A stretch of DNA of 64,000 bases from Acanthosepion esculentum (lineage: Eukaryota > Mollusca > Cephalopoda > Sepiida > Sepiidae). Where the stretch lies: contig OZ038517.1 of assembly GCA_964036315.1 (NCBI GenBank), positions 52,969,288-53,033,287 of the forward strand. The letters are read 5' to 3'. This document shows, in pieces, positions 20,440 through 32,520 of this stretch (position 1 is its first letter; each line of letters starts with the position of its first letter). A program made the translations under genes and the position numbers. The notes beneath the pieces are model-generated. The model was not told the origin of the DNA, made no database searches, and saw only the letters and a program-made list of their open reading frames with translations.

Positions 20440-20510
20440 TCTCTGTTTATTTTTTGTTTATTTTTTTGGTTTGTTTAATGGTAAATCAACACCTTATGGG
20501 TCATTTAATT
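20440..20510 (-). mobile_element. LINE 3'-tail scrap
   Basis: AAATCAACACCTTATGGGTC with ATTTAAT matches the tail near 51.60 kb and 45.45 kb (reverse complement). About 70 bp. Confidence 0.5.
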
Positions 20511-20577
20511 CCGAAATTTTATTGTTTGACAAGTACGCAGATGTTGTACTCTTTCTCTCTGACTCACTCTCTCTCTC

Positions 20578-20611
20578 TATATATATATATACATAAATAT
20601 CTCTATACCCC

Positions 20612-20685
<74 letters not shown>

Positions 20686-20758
20686 TAGATTTAGTACTGG
20701 TGTTAATAAAATACATTCTGCATGAAAATCCGAGTTGTTCTACCGCTGAGGAAAGTGC

Positions 20759-20829
<71 letters not shown>

Positions 20830-20900
20830 GGCCTGAATGTCCGAGAAATTTTCATAGAAATTTTCGCTCTCCGACACCGTGCTGATAACAAATATGGCGC
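20578..20900. repeat. (TA)n tracts with foldback-family terminus
   Basis: (TA)n at 20614-20684 and 20761-20824. The ATTTACCGGCCTGAATGTCC terminus of the foldback family starts right at 20825. Confidence 0.8.
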
Positions 20901-21134
20901 CAGTTTGTTTACATTGCGCAGATCAGTACGAAAATTTCAGTAATTGCGCAGGTCAGTGTTGCCAACATTGTGTGAAAACTTTGTGTGAATTGATTGGACG
21001 GTTTTTGAAATATTAGAAAAAAAAGTTATCTCGATAATAATTTGGTAAGCAGTGTACTATTAAGCAAACAAAACAAACAAATACTTTCATTCTTTTTATT
21101 AATATTAATATAAATTCATTTCATATATAATAAT

Positions 21135-21455
21135 TTATTTCATAAAATGATGTCCTTTAATGAATAATTCAAAAATACGCCCGAGGGGGTCGTCAGTGAT
21201 GTTTTGACTTGGTTCATCAGGGAGTTTCGGGTCTTTCAACATCACCAAATCGACCCAATGAGGGGAGATCAATCCCTGATCCCCCCTCACAGTGAAACGC
21301 TGACAACTACTCTGGCCTTTTAAAAGAATTAGACGAAGAAAGACCACGTATTCAGCACATCCGACTGGATGTTTGTACAACCAATCCGCTGCGCGAACTG
21401 CTGCGAAATGGCCCGCGGTGGGGACTTGCTTCTTTTCTTTTGGTGGATAGCAGTT
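21135..21455 (-). CDS. unrecognised ORF of about 105 codons
   Basis: The minus-strand open frame runs from about 21455 to a TAA at 21137, giving PPKEKKQVPTAGHFAAVRAA, then DWLYKHPVGCAEYVVFLRL and ILLKGQSSCQRFTV, ending DPLGRIFELFIKGHHFMK. I do not recognise it. Composition is ordinary and non-repetitive, unlike the chance ORFs around it, and AATAAA overlaps the stop. It has no good start: the frame is open back to a stop near 21468, and the first Met leaves 81 residues. It could be a terminal exon, a retrogene piece or a transposon domain. Its last codons resemble the unit of the satellite at 21.81-22.59 kb. Confidence 0.4.
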   Translation of the reverse strand, partial: NCYPPKEKKQVPTAGHFAAVRAADWLYKHPVGCAEYVVFLRLILLKGQSSCQRFTVRGDQGLISPHWVDLVMLKDPKLPDEPSQNITDDPLGRIFELFIKGHHFMK

Positions 21456-21459
21456 TCAA

Positions 21460-21809
21460 TAGATAAACGAGGAGGTCATCTTAATATTCCTAAGTTTAAT
21501 CCCTTCCCTAAGTATTGTATCGTTTAAATATTTGCCGTTTGTGCTTTTGTTTTTGGCGGGGGGAACTTAAACTCAACCCTACTAACACATTTTATCGTTT
21601 AGCCCGATTCTAAAAAGGTTAACTTTAAATGGATGTATTCACTAAATTTAAATAATTGTCCACGAACATAGAGTATATTTATTTTCATGTACACACAAAA
21701 ATAAAATTAAAAATAAAATAAAATAAAGTAAAATAAGCACCATAATATTCCTTAACATTGATTTAAAACTATTTGCAAATTTAGAGTCGTTTAAATACAA
21801 TAGACTACG
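21460..21809. other. unassigned AT-rich spacer
   Basis: No feature recognised between the ORF and the satellite, apart from an A-rich stretch near 21700-21735. Confidence 0.4.
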
Positions 21810-22590
21810 AAATACTCCTAATAAAATGTCTTTAATAAAAATGTCCTTTAATAAAATGTCTTTAATAAAATGATGTCCTTTAATAAAATGTCTTTAATAA
21901 ATGATGTCTTTTATTCTAAAAATGTCCTTTAATGACTTTAATAAAATGATGTCCTTTAATAAAATGTCTTTAATAAATTGTCTTTTATTCTAAAAATGTC
22001 CTTTAATGACTTTAATAAAATGATGTCCTTTAATAAAATGTCTTTAATAAATGATGTCTTTTATTCTAAAAATGTCCTTTAATGACTTTAATAAAATGAT
22101 GTCCTTTAATAAAATGTCTTTAATAAATTGTCTTTTATTCAAATAATGTCCTTTAATGACTTTAATAAAATGATGTCCTTTAATAAAATGTCTTTAATAA
22201 ATGATGTCTTTTATTCTAAAAATGTCTTTTAATGACTTTAATAAAATGATGTCCTTTAATAAAATGTCTTTAATAAATTGTCTTTTATTCAAATAATGTC
22301 CTTTAATGACTTTAATAAAATGATGTCCTTTAATAAAATGTCTTTAATAAATGATGTCTTTTATTCAAATAATGTACTTTAATATCTTTAATAAAATGAT
22401 GTCTTTTAATGTCTTTAATAAATTATGTTTTTTATTCAAATAATGTCCTTTAATGTCTTTAATAAAATGATGCCCTTTAATAAATGTCTTGAATAAAATG
22501 ATGTCCTTTAATAAAATAATGTCCTTTAATAAAATGGCTTTAATAAAATGATTTCCTTTAATAAAATGTCTTTAATAAAATGATGTTCGT
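21810..22590. repeat. hierarchical satellite: about 30 bp, 74/76 bp, 150 bp
   Basis: Built from ATGATGTCCTTTAATAAA and ATGTCTTTAATAAA modules. Marker AATGAC occurs at 21931, 22005, 22081, 22155, 22231 and 22305: alternating steps of 74 and 76 bp, so an exact 150-bp higher-order unit repeated at least 2.5 times. The edges are less regular. Confidence 0.88.
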
Positions 22591-22880
22591 TTATTACAGA
22601 ATTAATTGAAGGAAGTACTGATAATATCTTGTCAGCACTTATAGACTTTTCATGTCACCAGCTGCTACAAAGTAATGGCCGCTTAAGGCAAATCGCCATT
22701 ACGAACCATCGACGTTGCCGGAATATTGAGTACCGGATTAATAATGTTCAACCTGTAGACTACAGAAGGAAATTAAAAGAAAGCGAACAGTTGGATTAAT
22801 ATCAGGATGTTATTGTGGAATATGAAGATTACTATTGTTTCTGTCAATATTCGCGGAATTTGGAACAGTTCCAACTGCCC
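22591..22880. other. unassigned spacer between satellites
   Basis: Single-copy-looking sequence with no long ORF or known repeat. Confidence 0.4.
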
Positions 22881-24255
22881 TTGCAAAAAACAGAAGTTCT
22901 AGAAATCTTTGCAAAAAAACGTGCAAAGGTCCTTGCAAAGTAGAACGTCAAATGACCCTAGTAAAAGAAAGTTCCGAAGATCTCCGCATATAAAGAGATT
23001 TTTGCCAAAAAGAATTTTCAGTTATCCTGGGAATAACAAAGTTTCTAAGATCGTTGCCGAAATATCCCAAAGGACTTTCCAAAAGATTTCAGAAAAACCA
23101 TGCGGCAAAAAAGAGATTCCACATATGCTCGCAAAAACCAAATCTCAAAGATTGTGTAAAAAACAAACCCCAAAGAACATTGAAAAAGAGATGCTCCAAA
23201 AGTCTTTGTAAAAGGAGAATTTCTAAAAATCTTCACAAAAAACAAATTCCAAAGATCCTTTCGCGAAAGAAGTGTAAATTCTCCTTGGAAAAAGACATAT
23301 ACACTTGTAAATAATTACCCAAAGCTCCTTGTAAAAAATTACAAAAGTCCTTGCAAAAGCATTCTAAAACTTATGGGAATAATGTAGTTACAAAGTTCTT
23401 TAACAATAAAAAATAATTCCAAAGATCCCGAAAAAAGAACATGCAAAAACTTGAAAAAAGATGTTCTAAAGATATTTGCAAAAAAGAAATTCCGAAGATC
23501 TTATCAAGAAAGAAATACGAAATATCCTGGGAAAAAAAGAAATTCCACAATATCCCAAAGATCCTTGTAAAAATGTACAAAATCCTAGTAAAAGCGTTAA
23601 AAACTTATGGAAAAATGGAGTTACTAAGATTCTTGCCAAAATAAGAAATTCCAAAGATCTCGAAAAAAGAAAACGCAAAAAAAAAATCTTGCAAAAAAGA
23701 AGTTCTAAAGATCTACGCAAAAAAGAAATACCGAAACTCTTATCAAGAAACAAATGCGAAACCACCTGGAAAAAATACCAAAGATCCTTGCAAAAATATT
23801 CCCCAAAATCCATGTAAAAATTGAAAAATATCACGGAGAAAACGTTCAAAATCTCATGTAAAAAAGAAGTTACTAAGATCCTTACCAAAAAAAATCCAAA
23901 AACAGAATCCCAAAGAATTTCAAAAAAAGAAGTTCCAAAAATATCTGCAGGAAAGAAGTTATCAAAATCCCTACAAAAAAGAAGTTCCCAAAATCTCTGC
24001 AAAAAAGAAATTCTCAAAATTACTGCAAAAAAGAAATTCCAAATATCGTTAAAAAATGTCCCAAGAATCATCATAAAAGGAACAAAAAAGAAATCCCAAA
24101 CTATATTGAGAAATGTCCCAAAAAGGAATTCCAATGATTCATTGTTAAACATCCAAAATTGTTTAAAAATTCTTGGTAAGTGTAGGCTAAGATCCGAGGG
24201 AAAAACAATGCAAATATATTTGAAAAATGTAATTCAAAGGGTCCTGGAAAAATAA
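22881..24255. repeat. degenerate A-rich minisatellite, about 36-45 bp
   Basis: Dozens of diverged units built on GATCCTTGCAAAAAAGAAATTCC. The plus strand is strongly A-rich and C over G. ORFs up to 228 codons (minus) and 144 codons (plus) are by-products of the repeat and have no domain. Confidence 0.82.
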
Positions 24256-25980
24256 AGCCTGAAATATCCTTGACAAAAAAGTGAAACAAAAAATTAAGCG
24301 TCAAATATACTTGACAAAAATAAAGGAAACAAATAAAAGAAGACTTCACTACACTTAACAAAAAAAGGAAAAGAAATATATAAAGCCCCAAATCTCATTG
24401 AAAAAATAAAGGAAAAGAAGTAAAGAAATCGAAACAATCCTTGGCAAAAAAGAATTAAAAAATAAAGCCCCAAATGTCCTTGACAAAAAAGAATAGAAAA
24501 TAGAAAAAATGAAGCCTCAAATATCATTGACAAAAAATAATTAAAAAAACGAAGCCCCAAATATCCTTGACAAAAAAAAAATAGTAAAAATAAAGTCCCA
24601 AATATCACTGACAAAAAAGAATTAAAAAATAAAGCCCCAAATATCCTTGACAAAAAAGAATTAAAAAATAAAGCCCCAAATATCCTTGACAAAAAAGAAT
24701 AGAAAAAAATGAAGCCCGAAATGTCCTTGACAAGAAAGGAATAGAAAAAATGAAGCCCCAAATATCATTGACAAAAAATAATTAAAAAAACGAAGCCCCA
24801 AATATCCTTGACAAAAAAAGTAAAAATAAAGCCTCAAATATCATTGACAAAAAAAGAATAGAAAAAATGAAGCCCCAAATAATCTTGTCAAAAAAGAATA
24901 GAAGACATGAAGCCCTAAATAATCCTGACAAAAATGAATAGAAAAAAATTAAGCCCCAAATATCCTTGACAAAAATTAATAGAAAAAATGAGCCCCAAAT
25001 ATCCTTGACAAAAAGAATAGAAAAATAAAGCCCCAAATATCATTGACAAAATCTTAAAAAAAAACCAAGCCCCAAATATCCTTGACAAAAAAGAATAGAA
25101 AAAAACGAAGCCCCAAATAATCTTCACAAAAATGAATAGAAAAAAATTAAGCCCCAAATATCCTTCACAAAAAAGAATAGAAAAAATGTAGCCCTAAATA
25201 ATCTTGACAATGAAGAATAGAAAAAGATTAAGCCCAAATATCCTTGACAAAAAGAATAGAAAAAAATAAAGACCCAAATATCCTTGACAAAAATGGAATA
25301 AAATAGGAAGCCCTAAATAATGTTGACAAAAAAGGAATAGAAAAAAGTGAAGTCCCAAATATCCTTGACAAAAAAAGAATAGAAAAAAAATGAAGCCCTA
25401 AATATCCTTGTCAAAAAAAGAATAGGAGAAATGAAGCCCCAAATAATCTTGACAACAATGAATACAAAATTAATGAAGCCCCAAATATCCTTGACAAAAA
25501 AAGAATAGAAAAATTGAAGCCCCAAATAGGCAAATAGAGAATAGAAAAACTGAAGCCCCAAATATCATTGATAAAAAAGCAAAAGAAAAAATGCATCACT
25601 AAATATCCTTGGCAAAGAAGAAAAAATGAAACCCTAAATATCCTTGAAAAAAATAAAAATTTAAGCTCCAAATATCCTTGACAAAATAATTAAAAAATGA
25701 AAACAATATCTATGACAAAAACGACAAAATTGAAACCCTAAATATCTTTGACAAAAAGAAAAAAATATGAAGGCTAATACATCCTTGACAAAAAAAAAAG
25801 AAACAAAATTATGCCCAAAATATCCTTGAAATAAAGGAAGAGAAATAAATAAAGACCCAAATATCTTTGAAAGAAAGGAAAAAAAATGGAGACCCACATT
25901 TCTTGACAAAAAAGAAAAAATTGAAGCCACAAATATCCTTGAAAGAAAGGAAAAGAAAAAAATGCCTGAGCATCGATTAA
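24256..25980. repeat. A-rich minisatellite, about 40 bp
   Basis: About 40 units of CCCCAAATATCCTTGACAAA followed by AAAGAATAGAAAAAATGAAG. Better conserved than the neighbouring 22.9-24.2 kb array. The unit shares its TCCTTGACAAAAAA core with that array, so the two are probably one family of different ages. Minus-strand ORFs rich in Phe/Leu/Ile here are not genes. Confidence 0.88.
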
Positions 25981-26695
25981 AACTGACAAATATTATTCAG
26001 ACATTGAAATCTTTGTATATTTATTGCTTCACTACATTTCAGCCGATCCATTCTTCAAGCATCATTGATTTTTAAGAAATTTTAAGACAAAAATGGCGAC
26101 TTTTACATCAATTAGCTTGATTTTTAACTCCCTCCTCACAATGCTACAATGTAACCTATAGTCACGTTAACATCAAAGTTCACACAAATAAGTGTTGGCA
26201 AAGGCAAACATAGCACAATTCACCCAACTAATGTTACGCAGGCGTCAGAATATGTAACTCCCTTCTCTTGTTAAGAGTAATAAGAAAGTGCTACAATATG
26301 GTCGGAATCCCATTTCTTTGAGTTTTGCAAAATCCTGTTAGAAAATTTGTACAGTCTTAGATAATTCCACTCTCTATATGGAGAATTTGCTATCAACTTC
26401 TTCTCCAAAAAAGAAACGCATCCAGGTGCTGAAAATCTGTATAAGCACCTGGTCAATAAGCTAATATCTATCGTCTGCATTAATCTTGTTGGCAAAACGA
26501 ATTCAGAATTTCTCGTCTACAATATTTATGAGGAGAAATACATTGAAAATGCTTTTAAAATCCTCCAACGCCCTAATTATTAAAGATTCAACGCGAAACG
26601 AAAGGCTTGTAAAATATTTAAAAATAGAAAAGTGGAACATTCCACAACAAATAAAAATGCCATCCTCCTCCTCCTCCTCCTCCTCCCCATGACGT
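25981..26695. other. unassigned spacer
   Basis: No supported gene. Short (TCC)n at 26661-26686. Confidence 0.4.
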
Positions 26696-26699
26696 GAGT

Positions 26700-28520
26700 G
26701 ATCTTAGAGGGAAATTCGCATGCAGAAGCCATATTGAAAATCTTCCAAAACGGTCTTTCAAGAGCAGCTATCATTAATTCTGGTACAGACATACTTGAAC
26801 ATTGGTTGATATTTTTTTGCGATGGCGTCCACTCTTACGTCCACATTCAATTTGTGCCTTGCATGATGAACTTACGCAGGATGCCGTGCCATATAACGTG
26901 TGTAAATAATGCCATTTTATCCAGTTTCACAGGGGTGCGATCCGAATGCAGTAGCCATATTGAATCTCCTGCACAACGGCCTATCAACAGCAGCCACCAG
27001 TAAATCTGCTACAGTCATACTTGACCATTCTTTGAGATTTTCCAAACAGTTTTTGTATTGGGATCCTCTTTTAAATTTTCCTACAGCGGTTACTTTCATG
27101 ATACTCTTGCACAGTATGTCGTGCCTTGTAACATGTCTAAATCACATATTTTCTCCGTTTGACAAGGTAGCGTGGATCCGAATGCAGAAGCCATATTGAA
27201 TCTCCTCCACAACGGTCTATTAAGAGCAGCCATCAGTTATTCTGATACAGTCACATTTGACCATTGTTTGACATTTTCGAAACAGTTTTTGCATTGGGAT
27301 CCTCTTTTACATTCTTCTTCAACAGTTGCTTTCATGATGAACTTGCACATTATGTCGTGACTTTTAACCTGCCTAAACCACGATATTTTTCTCCGTTTGA
27401 CGACGTAGCGATGATGCGAATGCAGAAGGCATATTGAATCACTTCCACAACGCCCTATCAACAGTAGCCATCAGTAAATCTGCTACAGTCATACTTGACC
27501 ATTTGTGGACATTTTCCAATCAGATTTTGCTTCGGTGTTCTCTTTTACATTCTCCTTCAACGATTCCTTTTATGATGCTCTTGCACGGTATTACCTGCCT
27601 AAACCACGATATTTTTCTCCGTTTGACGAGGTATCAATGATCCGAATGCAGATGGCATATTGAATCTCCCCGACAAGGGTGTATCAAAAGCAGTAATGAG
27701 TTATTCTTCTACAGTCATACTTGACCATTTTTGAACAGTTTTTTCATTGGGGGTCCTCTTTTACATTCTCCTGCCACGGTTCCTTTCATGGTGAACTTGC
27801 ACAGTATGCCGTGCCTTGTAACGTGCCTAAACTACGATATTGCGAATGCAGTAGCCATATTGAATCTCCTCCACAACGGTCTATCAACAGTAGCCTTCAG
27901 TAATTCTGCTACAGTCATACTTGACCATTTTTGGATATTTTCCAAACAGATTTTGCATTGGTTTCCTCTTTTACATCCTCCTTCAACGGTTCCTTTTATG
28001 ATGCTCTTGCACAGTATGTCGTGACTTGTAACCTGTCTAACCACGTCATTTTTCTCCGTTTGACAGGCGCCGTCCAAAATCAGAATCTATATTAAATCTC
28101 CTCCACAACAACCTATCAACAGCAGTCATCAGTAATTCTGCTACAGTCATACTTCACCATTTTTTGACATTGTCCAATTATTTTTTGCGTTAGCTTCCTC
28201 TCGTACGTCCAACTTCAACTGTGCCGTGCATGATGGCCTTGCATAAGATGTTTGCTTGTAACCCGTCTAAACCCCGCTTTTTTTCCTCTTTGACAGCTCC
28301 TAATGCAGAATGCATATTAAATCTCCTCTACAACGGTCTATCAACAACAGCCATCAGTTATTCTGCTGGAGTCTTACTTGATCATTTTTTGACATTTTCC
28401 AACCACTTTTTCATTGGCATCCTCTCCTACGTCCACCTTCAACGGTGCGTTACATGATAGTCTTTCATAGGACGTAGTGCTTTGTAACGTGACTAAACCA
28501 AGCCATTTTTCTCTATTTGA
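26700..28520 (-). repeat. tandem array of a LINE RT C-terminal domain, about 230-bp units
   Basis: Eight units marked by GCAGWAGCCATATTGAATCTCC near 26721, 26948, 27184, 27423, 27647, 27848, 28080 and 28305. Each minus-strand unit encodes one version of the end of a LINE RT. Examples are KISWFRQVKSHDIMCK with CKRGSQCKNCFENVKQWS, and SSMTVAELLKATVDRPLWRR with FNMATAF. The single RT block that should precede it (SILLYGSETWTLLSETEIW) occurs once, at 28.55-28.72 kb, just upstream on the same strand. So a 77-codon module has been duplicated in place downstream of its own RT. Confidence 0.88.
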
Positions 28521-28539
28521 CTGTGTCGAGAAATGATTC

Positions 28540-28720
28540 CTTGTGGTCCGAAAAACTTTTCACCCTATTGCGCCAGACGCATTGGTTTGTGTTTCCAGCA
28601 GAAGATTCTAATTAGTTTTCTCATGGATTTCTTCTCAAACGCTGGTGTCCATATCTCTGTTTCTGACAACAATGTCCACGTTTCACTTCCATATAGGAGA
28701 ATGGAGACTACCAGCGATTT
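28540..28720 (-). pseudogene. LINE RT segment preceding the C-terminal array
   Basis: The minus strand gives VSILLYGSETWTLLSETEIW, then TPAFEKKSMRKLIRIF and KHKPMRLAQ. This is the same region as the LLYGSECW block at 9.5 and 37.9 kb but a diverged lineage. It is the parent of the 26.7-28.5 kb array. Confidence 0.75.
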
Positions 28721-28729
28721 GAATCACAA

Positions 28730-29295
28730 TATATTATCTACTAAACAAAATAATAATAGGCTAAAACTTGAAGGTGGTAATTACTTTTACACCTGTAATA
28801 ATTACCACTATGAACAGGTAGGATAAACTTCAACTATTTTAAAGAAATGATGATATGAACGCAAAAGGGGTCTTTTACAATACAACACGCTCAACAAATT
28901 ATTTGCTCATCGCAATGAATTTGTCCATAATTTGATTAAAAAAATTCTATAATTAAAAGGGATAGTAATTTATTAAGACGAAAATGTATAGAAAGTGCTT
29001 TAATCGCGAGATCATCCACCACTGATGGATGTATTAAAAAACCTATGTTTTATAAAAAGGAACTTACTCTTCTCTTTTTCCTTCGACCATGCTTAGACTC
29101 TCTCTCTCTCTCTCATATATTTACACACAAATATACACACTCTACCTTAACGCGAAGCGAATCTCTCTAACCGGTCAGTATGTAGTACTTTTCTTTGTTC
29201 AGAAATGTAGACATGTGGACTCGGATCCTGTTGTTAACAAAAGGCGTACATTTTCCACAGCCAAACTTTTATTATTTTATTCCCATACCATAGAA
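28730..29295. other. unassigned spacer
   Basis: No supported gene or repeat, apart from a short (CT)n at 29098-29113. Confidence 0.4.
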
Positions 29296-29298
29296 GAG

Positions 29299-30290
29299 GA
29301 GTGGCCAAACTTGCTTAATGTAAGAGCCCTATTATACGATAAAGTTCGGATGTTTGAGAGCCGTAAGACATGAACAAAATTTACACATGTGACACATGGC
29401 AGATAAAGCACAAAGGTTTACCTCCTTTAACGGTGAATGCCAAAACTTTCTTACACTTTGGCTTAAAATCTCTCTTTTCATCTTCATATTTTCATTTCTT
29501 ACGATTTGAAGAGACCACATTCCTTCACAAAATTTTCAGACTCTATTAAACAAAACTTGTATCCGGAATGCATCAACTAGATCTGCACAATTCAACGTTT
29601 TGTGTTCAACTGCATTAATGTAGATAATGATCGTGTGTTACCCTGAATCCCCTCAACATGACCTCACTCTTCTGATATTCCCTTTACTGACCGGAAATTT
29701 CTTCTGCCTCTCACCATTCCTTCCCTCAGCACTAATGAACAATGCTTCACTCAGATCTAGCATTAAAATTAGGATTTAAATACCTAAATATTTTTATTAA
29801 CTAACAATATTAAACTTACGGGGTTTCAAATCATAATATAGAAAATAATTATAAAGACTGAAATTTTTCTTATTTCTCTTTTATATTAAATGTGATAAAA
29901 AAAAGGAGCTCAGTCAACATATCTACACGAGCCGTATATTAAAGGTCAAAGAGCCGCATGAGGCTCGCGAGCCGCAGTTTGGGCACACCTGATATATGCC
30001 ATAGTTTAAATTACTCGAAATCGAAAAGATCTTTCAACCATGAGTACTGTTCCGACATTAAAACCACTTTTATTTCAAACAGCTTATACAGGTTTATAGC
30101 CACGGGACACGTATTAAAGGTCAAAGAACCGCATATGGCTCACGAGCCGCAGTTTGGCCACATCTGATATATGCTATAGTTTAAGTTACTCAAAATTGAA
30201 AAGATCTTTCACCGTGAGTACTGTCGCGACATTAAAACCACTTTTCTTTCAAACAGCCTATACAGGTTTATAGCCACGATGTAGATAGTT
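29299..30290 (-). mobile_element. nonautonomous hAT-like element, second copy
   Basis: Opposite orientation to 12.26-13.57 kb. GGAGTGGCCAAACTTG marks one end (29301), and GGGCACACCTG near 29983 with GGCCACATCTG near 30162 mark two terminal units 178 bp apart. Shared interior blocks include ATTTACACATG near 29379 and the CCGGAAATTTCTTC region near 29690. It lacks the nested pogo-like MITE of the first copy, showing that the MITE arrived later there. Confidence 0.68.
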
Positions 30291-30384
30291 TTCATTCCAG
30301 ATATGGATATCTTGATGTCTTGTTCCTTTTTCCGAACTGTTCCGATAACGCATATTTTTTACGGAATTTCTCGAACATTTAGGC

Positions 30385-30765
30385 CGGTAAATGTAATTAA
30401 TATTGTTTAATTAAAAACAGGTCATTTACTTAAATAAAAATTGTATCTGCAAAAATAACGTATAAACAGAAAATATATTAAATAATTTTCCTACTTAAAC
30501 CGTTTCATTATATCTTGTCATTGTTTACGTTAAGATACGTTTCGTAAGCCGATGTAATCGATCGAGAAAAATCGACGAAGATTGTGTGTTTATAAACATT
30601 AACTTGGACTTTGCAAACCGGACGCTTCTCTGTAGCTAAATGGTATAGCACGTCAGATCAAATGACGGTTTCTCTGTTGGAATATAGGTCCGATTTCTGT
30701 CGGAGAACGCATGTTTCCAACGAAATTTCTCGAACATTCAGGCCGGTAAATGTAAAATTGTCCCT
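30385..30765. mobile_element. foldback-family arms with tRNA-like centre
   Basis: CAGGTCATTTACTTAAATAA (30419) is the inverted arm seen at 19.07 kb. Positions 30630-30710 have TAGCTAAATGGTATAGCA (A-box-like) and GGTCCGATTTCTGTCGGAGA (B-box-like). The end TTCAGGCCGGTAAATG at 30735-30753 is the family terminus. Confidence 0.55.
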
Positions 30766-30899
30766 TTCCCCTTCCCTTCCCTTTACACGAATGTCCTGCC
30801 TTTCAATCGTCATACGCCTGTTATTTGTTTAAAGATAATTATGTAGCATTCTTTGTGTTTTTCTTTTTAAAATAAAGCGTTGAAGTGGTCATTTTAAAA

Positions 30900-30945
30900 G
30901 TATCGCCCGAAGAGACCGTTTGGTCGAAACTGTGGTCGTGTATTT
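30900..30945 (+). ncRNA. hammerhead-like motif, U4 to C
   Basis: CCGAAGA (30907-30913), a perfect stem II GACC/GGTC (30914-30917, 30922-30925), GAAA (30926-30929), and a GTC triplet near 30938. The second core base is C instead of U, as at 35.27 kb. Stem III is weak. Confidence 0.5.
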
Positions 30946-31076
30946 TAATTGACATCCTAATTTTTTAATTTCAAAGCTCTACATGTATTTTTTTTTTACT
31001 TATATTTTTTTCATACGTGTATTGAGCACTTTGTAATACTACTGTTCCCTGGTCTGATTCAACTCTGACCATTAAC

Positions 31077-31079
<3 letters not shown>

Positions 31080-31134
<55 letters not shown>
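31080..31134. repeat. (TA)n microsatellite
   Basis: About 27 TA units. A (CA)n/(TG)n tract lies at 31532-31600. Confidence 0.95.
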
Positions 31135-31136
<2 letters not shown>

Positions 31137-31639
31137 TGGGAGTTGAGTGTGTGTACATGAGAGACATGTCGGATCTTGTTTGTTAAAATAAATCCATAAG
31201 TGTCTGTATATTTACGCACATGATAACTATTCGATTTAAAAGGGCAGAAATGAATTGCCAGCGTGATGTCATCTTTTGCCGTTTCTCAATTCTACAAAGA
31301 ATTATGATGGCTTCTTTACTCCCTTTCCAACCAGGAAAAAAAAAAGGATCACTCACTTCTGGACGCCTTAGAAGCTATGACTCATAAACCTTTCGAAAAT
31401 AGTCTTGTCAACAGGCTTGTGGCTGTAAACAGTTCTTACGGATCAATATAAACAGTATCAAATCATTACAGTCAGTCACTGATTTCTTTTCACAAAGGCA
31501 TTTATAATTTCTATATGAGGATACATACAGACACACACACGCACACACACACACATATATATATGTGTGTGTGTTTGTGTGTGTCTGTGTGTGTGTGTGC
31601 GCGTAAAGATGCAGGGAAAATGGCCAGTTCCTTCTACGG

Positions 31640-32115
31640 CTCAAGTAACTACCTAACTCCTAAAAATGGTGTACTGCTATCATATTTGGGTAGGAGCTGT
31701 CCAGCCCTCGTTTTCCAGTCTCGATAGAATCCAAAAGCGACTTCGCGTCCTTGTGGGTGGCAAATTATTTTACACCTTGCAACTTCTCTCTCACAGGCGC
31801 GATGTGACAAGCCTCTCACTGTTCTGTCGCTACTTCCGTGGAAAGTCGTCCGCCAGGTCTAACCATTCGGCCATATTACGCATTCCATTGGCAAGATGTA
31901 AGTTCCACTCGAACAGCTTCTTCCCGCGAGCCACTGCTCTGTGGAACCGACTCCCAAGAATATATTTCCCCGATCACTACAATCTTAACCCGTTCAAGGC
32001 TAGCATTAACCCTTATCTTCTACTCCTATCCACATAAACTGTGCCTATTACTTTGTAACCCTTTAACTCGATTGACCCCCGGGACTTGTACAGGGTGAAC
32101 CTCACTCTGTCTATT
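31640..32115 (+). pseudogene. Jockey/CR1-type LINE C-terminus, best copy
   Basis: An open frame of 123 codons: YHIWVGAVQPSFSSLDRIQK, LSHRRDVTSLSLFCRYFRGK, then FHSNSFFPRATALWNRLPR and FPDHYNLNPFKASINPYLLL. This is the conserved segment after the RT core that ends the polyprotein of this LINE family. It is 5' truncated, typical of incomplete reverse transcription, and shifts frame near the start. Fragments of the same family recur through the window, so this copy is useful as a reference for them. Confidence 0.85.
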
Positions 32116-32520
32116 TACGCTCGTTGGCCTTGGCATAGCCAAACAACAAGAAACAGGCAGAGCGAAATTGGACTCTTTTATTTTTTATTTTTTTTACATG
32201 TGTTGCATCCCACTTACTTAATTTTGCCAAGATTACATGGAAAAAAGAAATAAAATGAAAAATAATTTCAATCATTTGGGAATTAGTCCTGAAAGTTTCA
32301 TTAAAACGCGACCATTATTTGATTTTTGCAACAATTTTCAAATCAACGCGGCGTCTTTGACCGGAAAAACACTAAAATTTACTATGCTAATTTTATAGTC
32401 CACCCCACCCGCTGACGAAGAAAAAACAAGATTTTTCACCAAAATGTCGACTGTTTTAAAAAGGATTAAAAAATACTATAAAAGATAAAAAAAATCCTTT
32501 GGTCTTTCCTCTTAATAAAA
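32116..32520. other. AT-rich spacer
   Basis: No feature recognised. Confidence 0.4.

Noticed and set aside
20454..20885. 143-codon ORF rich in Ile-Tyr
   Set aside because: Most of it translates (TA)n microsatellite; the same applies to all IYIYIY ORFs in the window.
23466..24255. Long ORFs of 228 (minus) and 144 (plus) codons
   Set aside because: They lie wholly in A-rich minisatellite, are low complexity, overlap on opposite strands and show no domain.
24294..25989. Series of Phe/Leu/Ile-rich minus-strand ORFs resembling membrane proteins
   Set aside because: The peptide simply repeats the 40-bp minisatellite unit.
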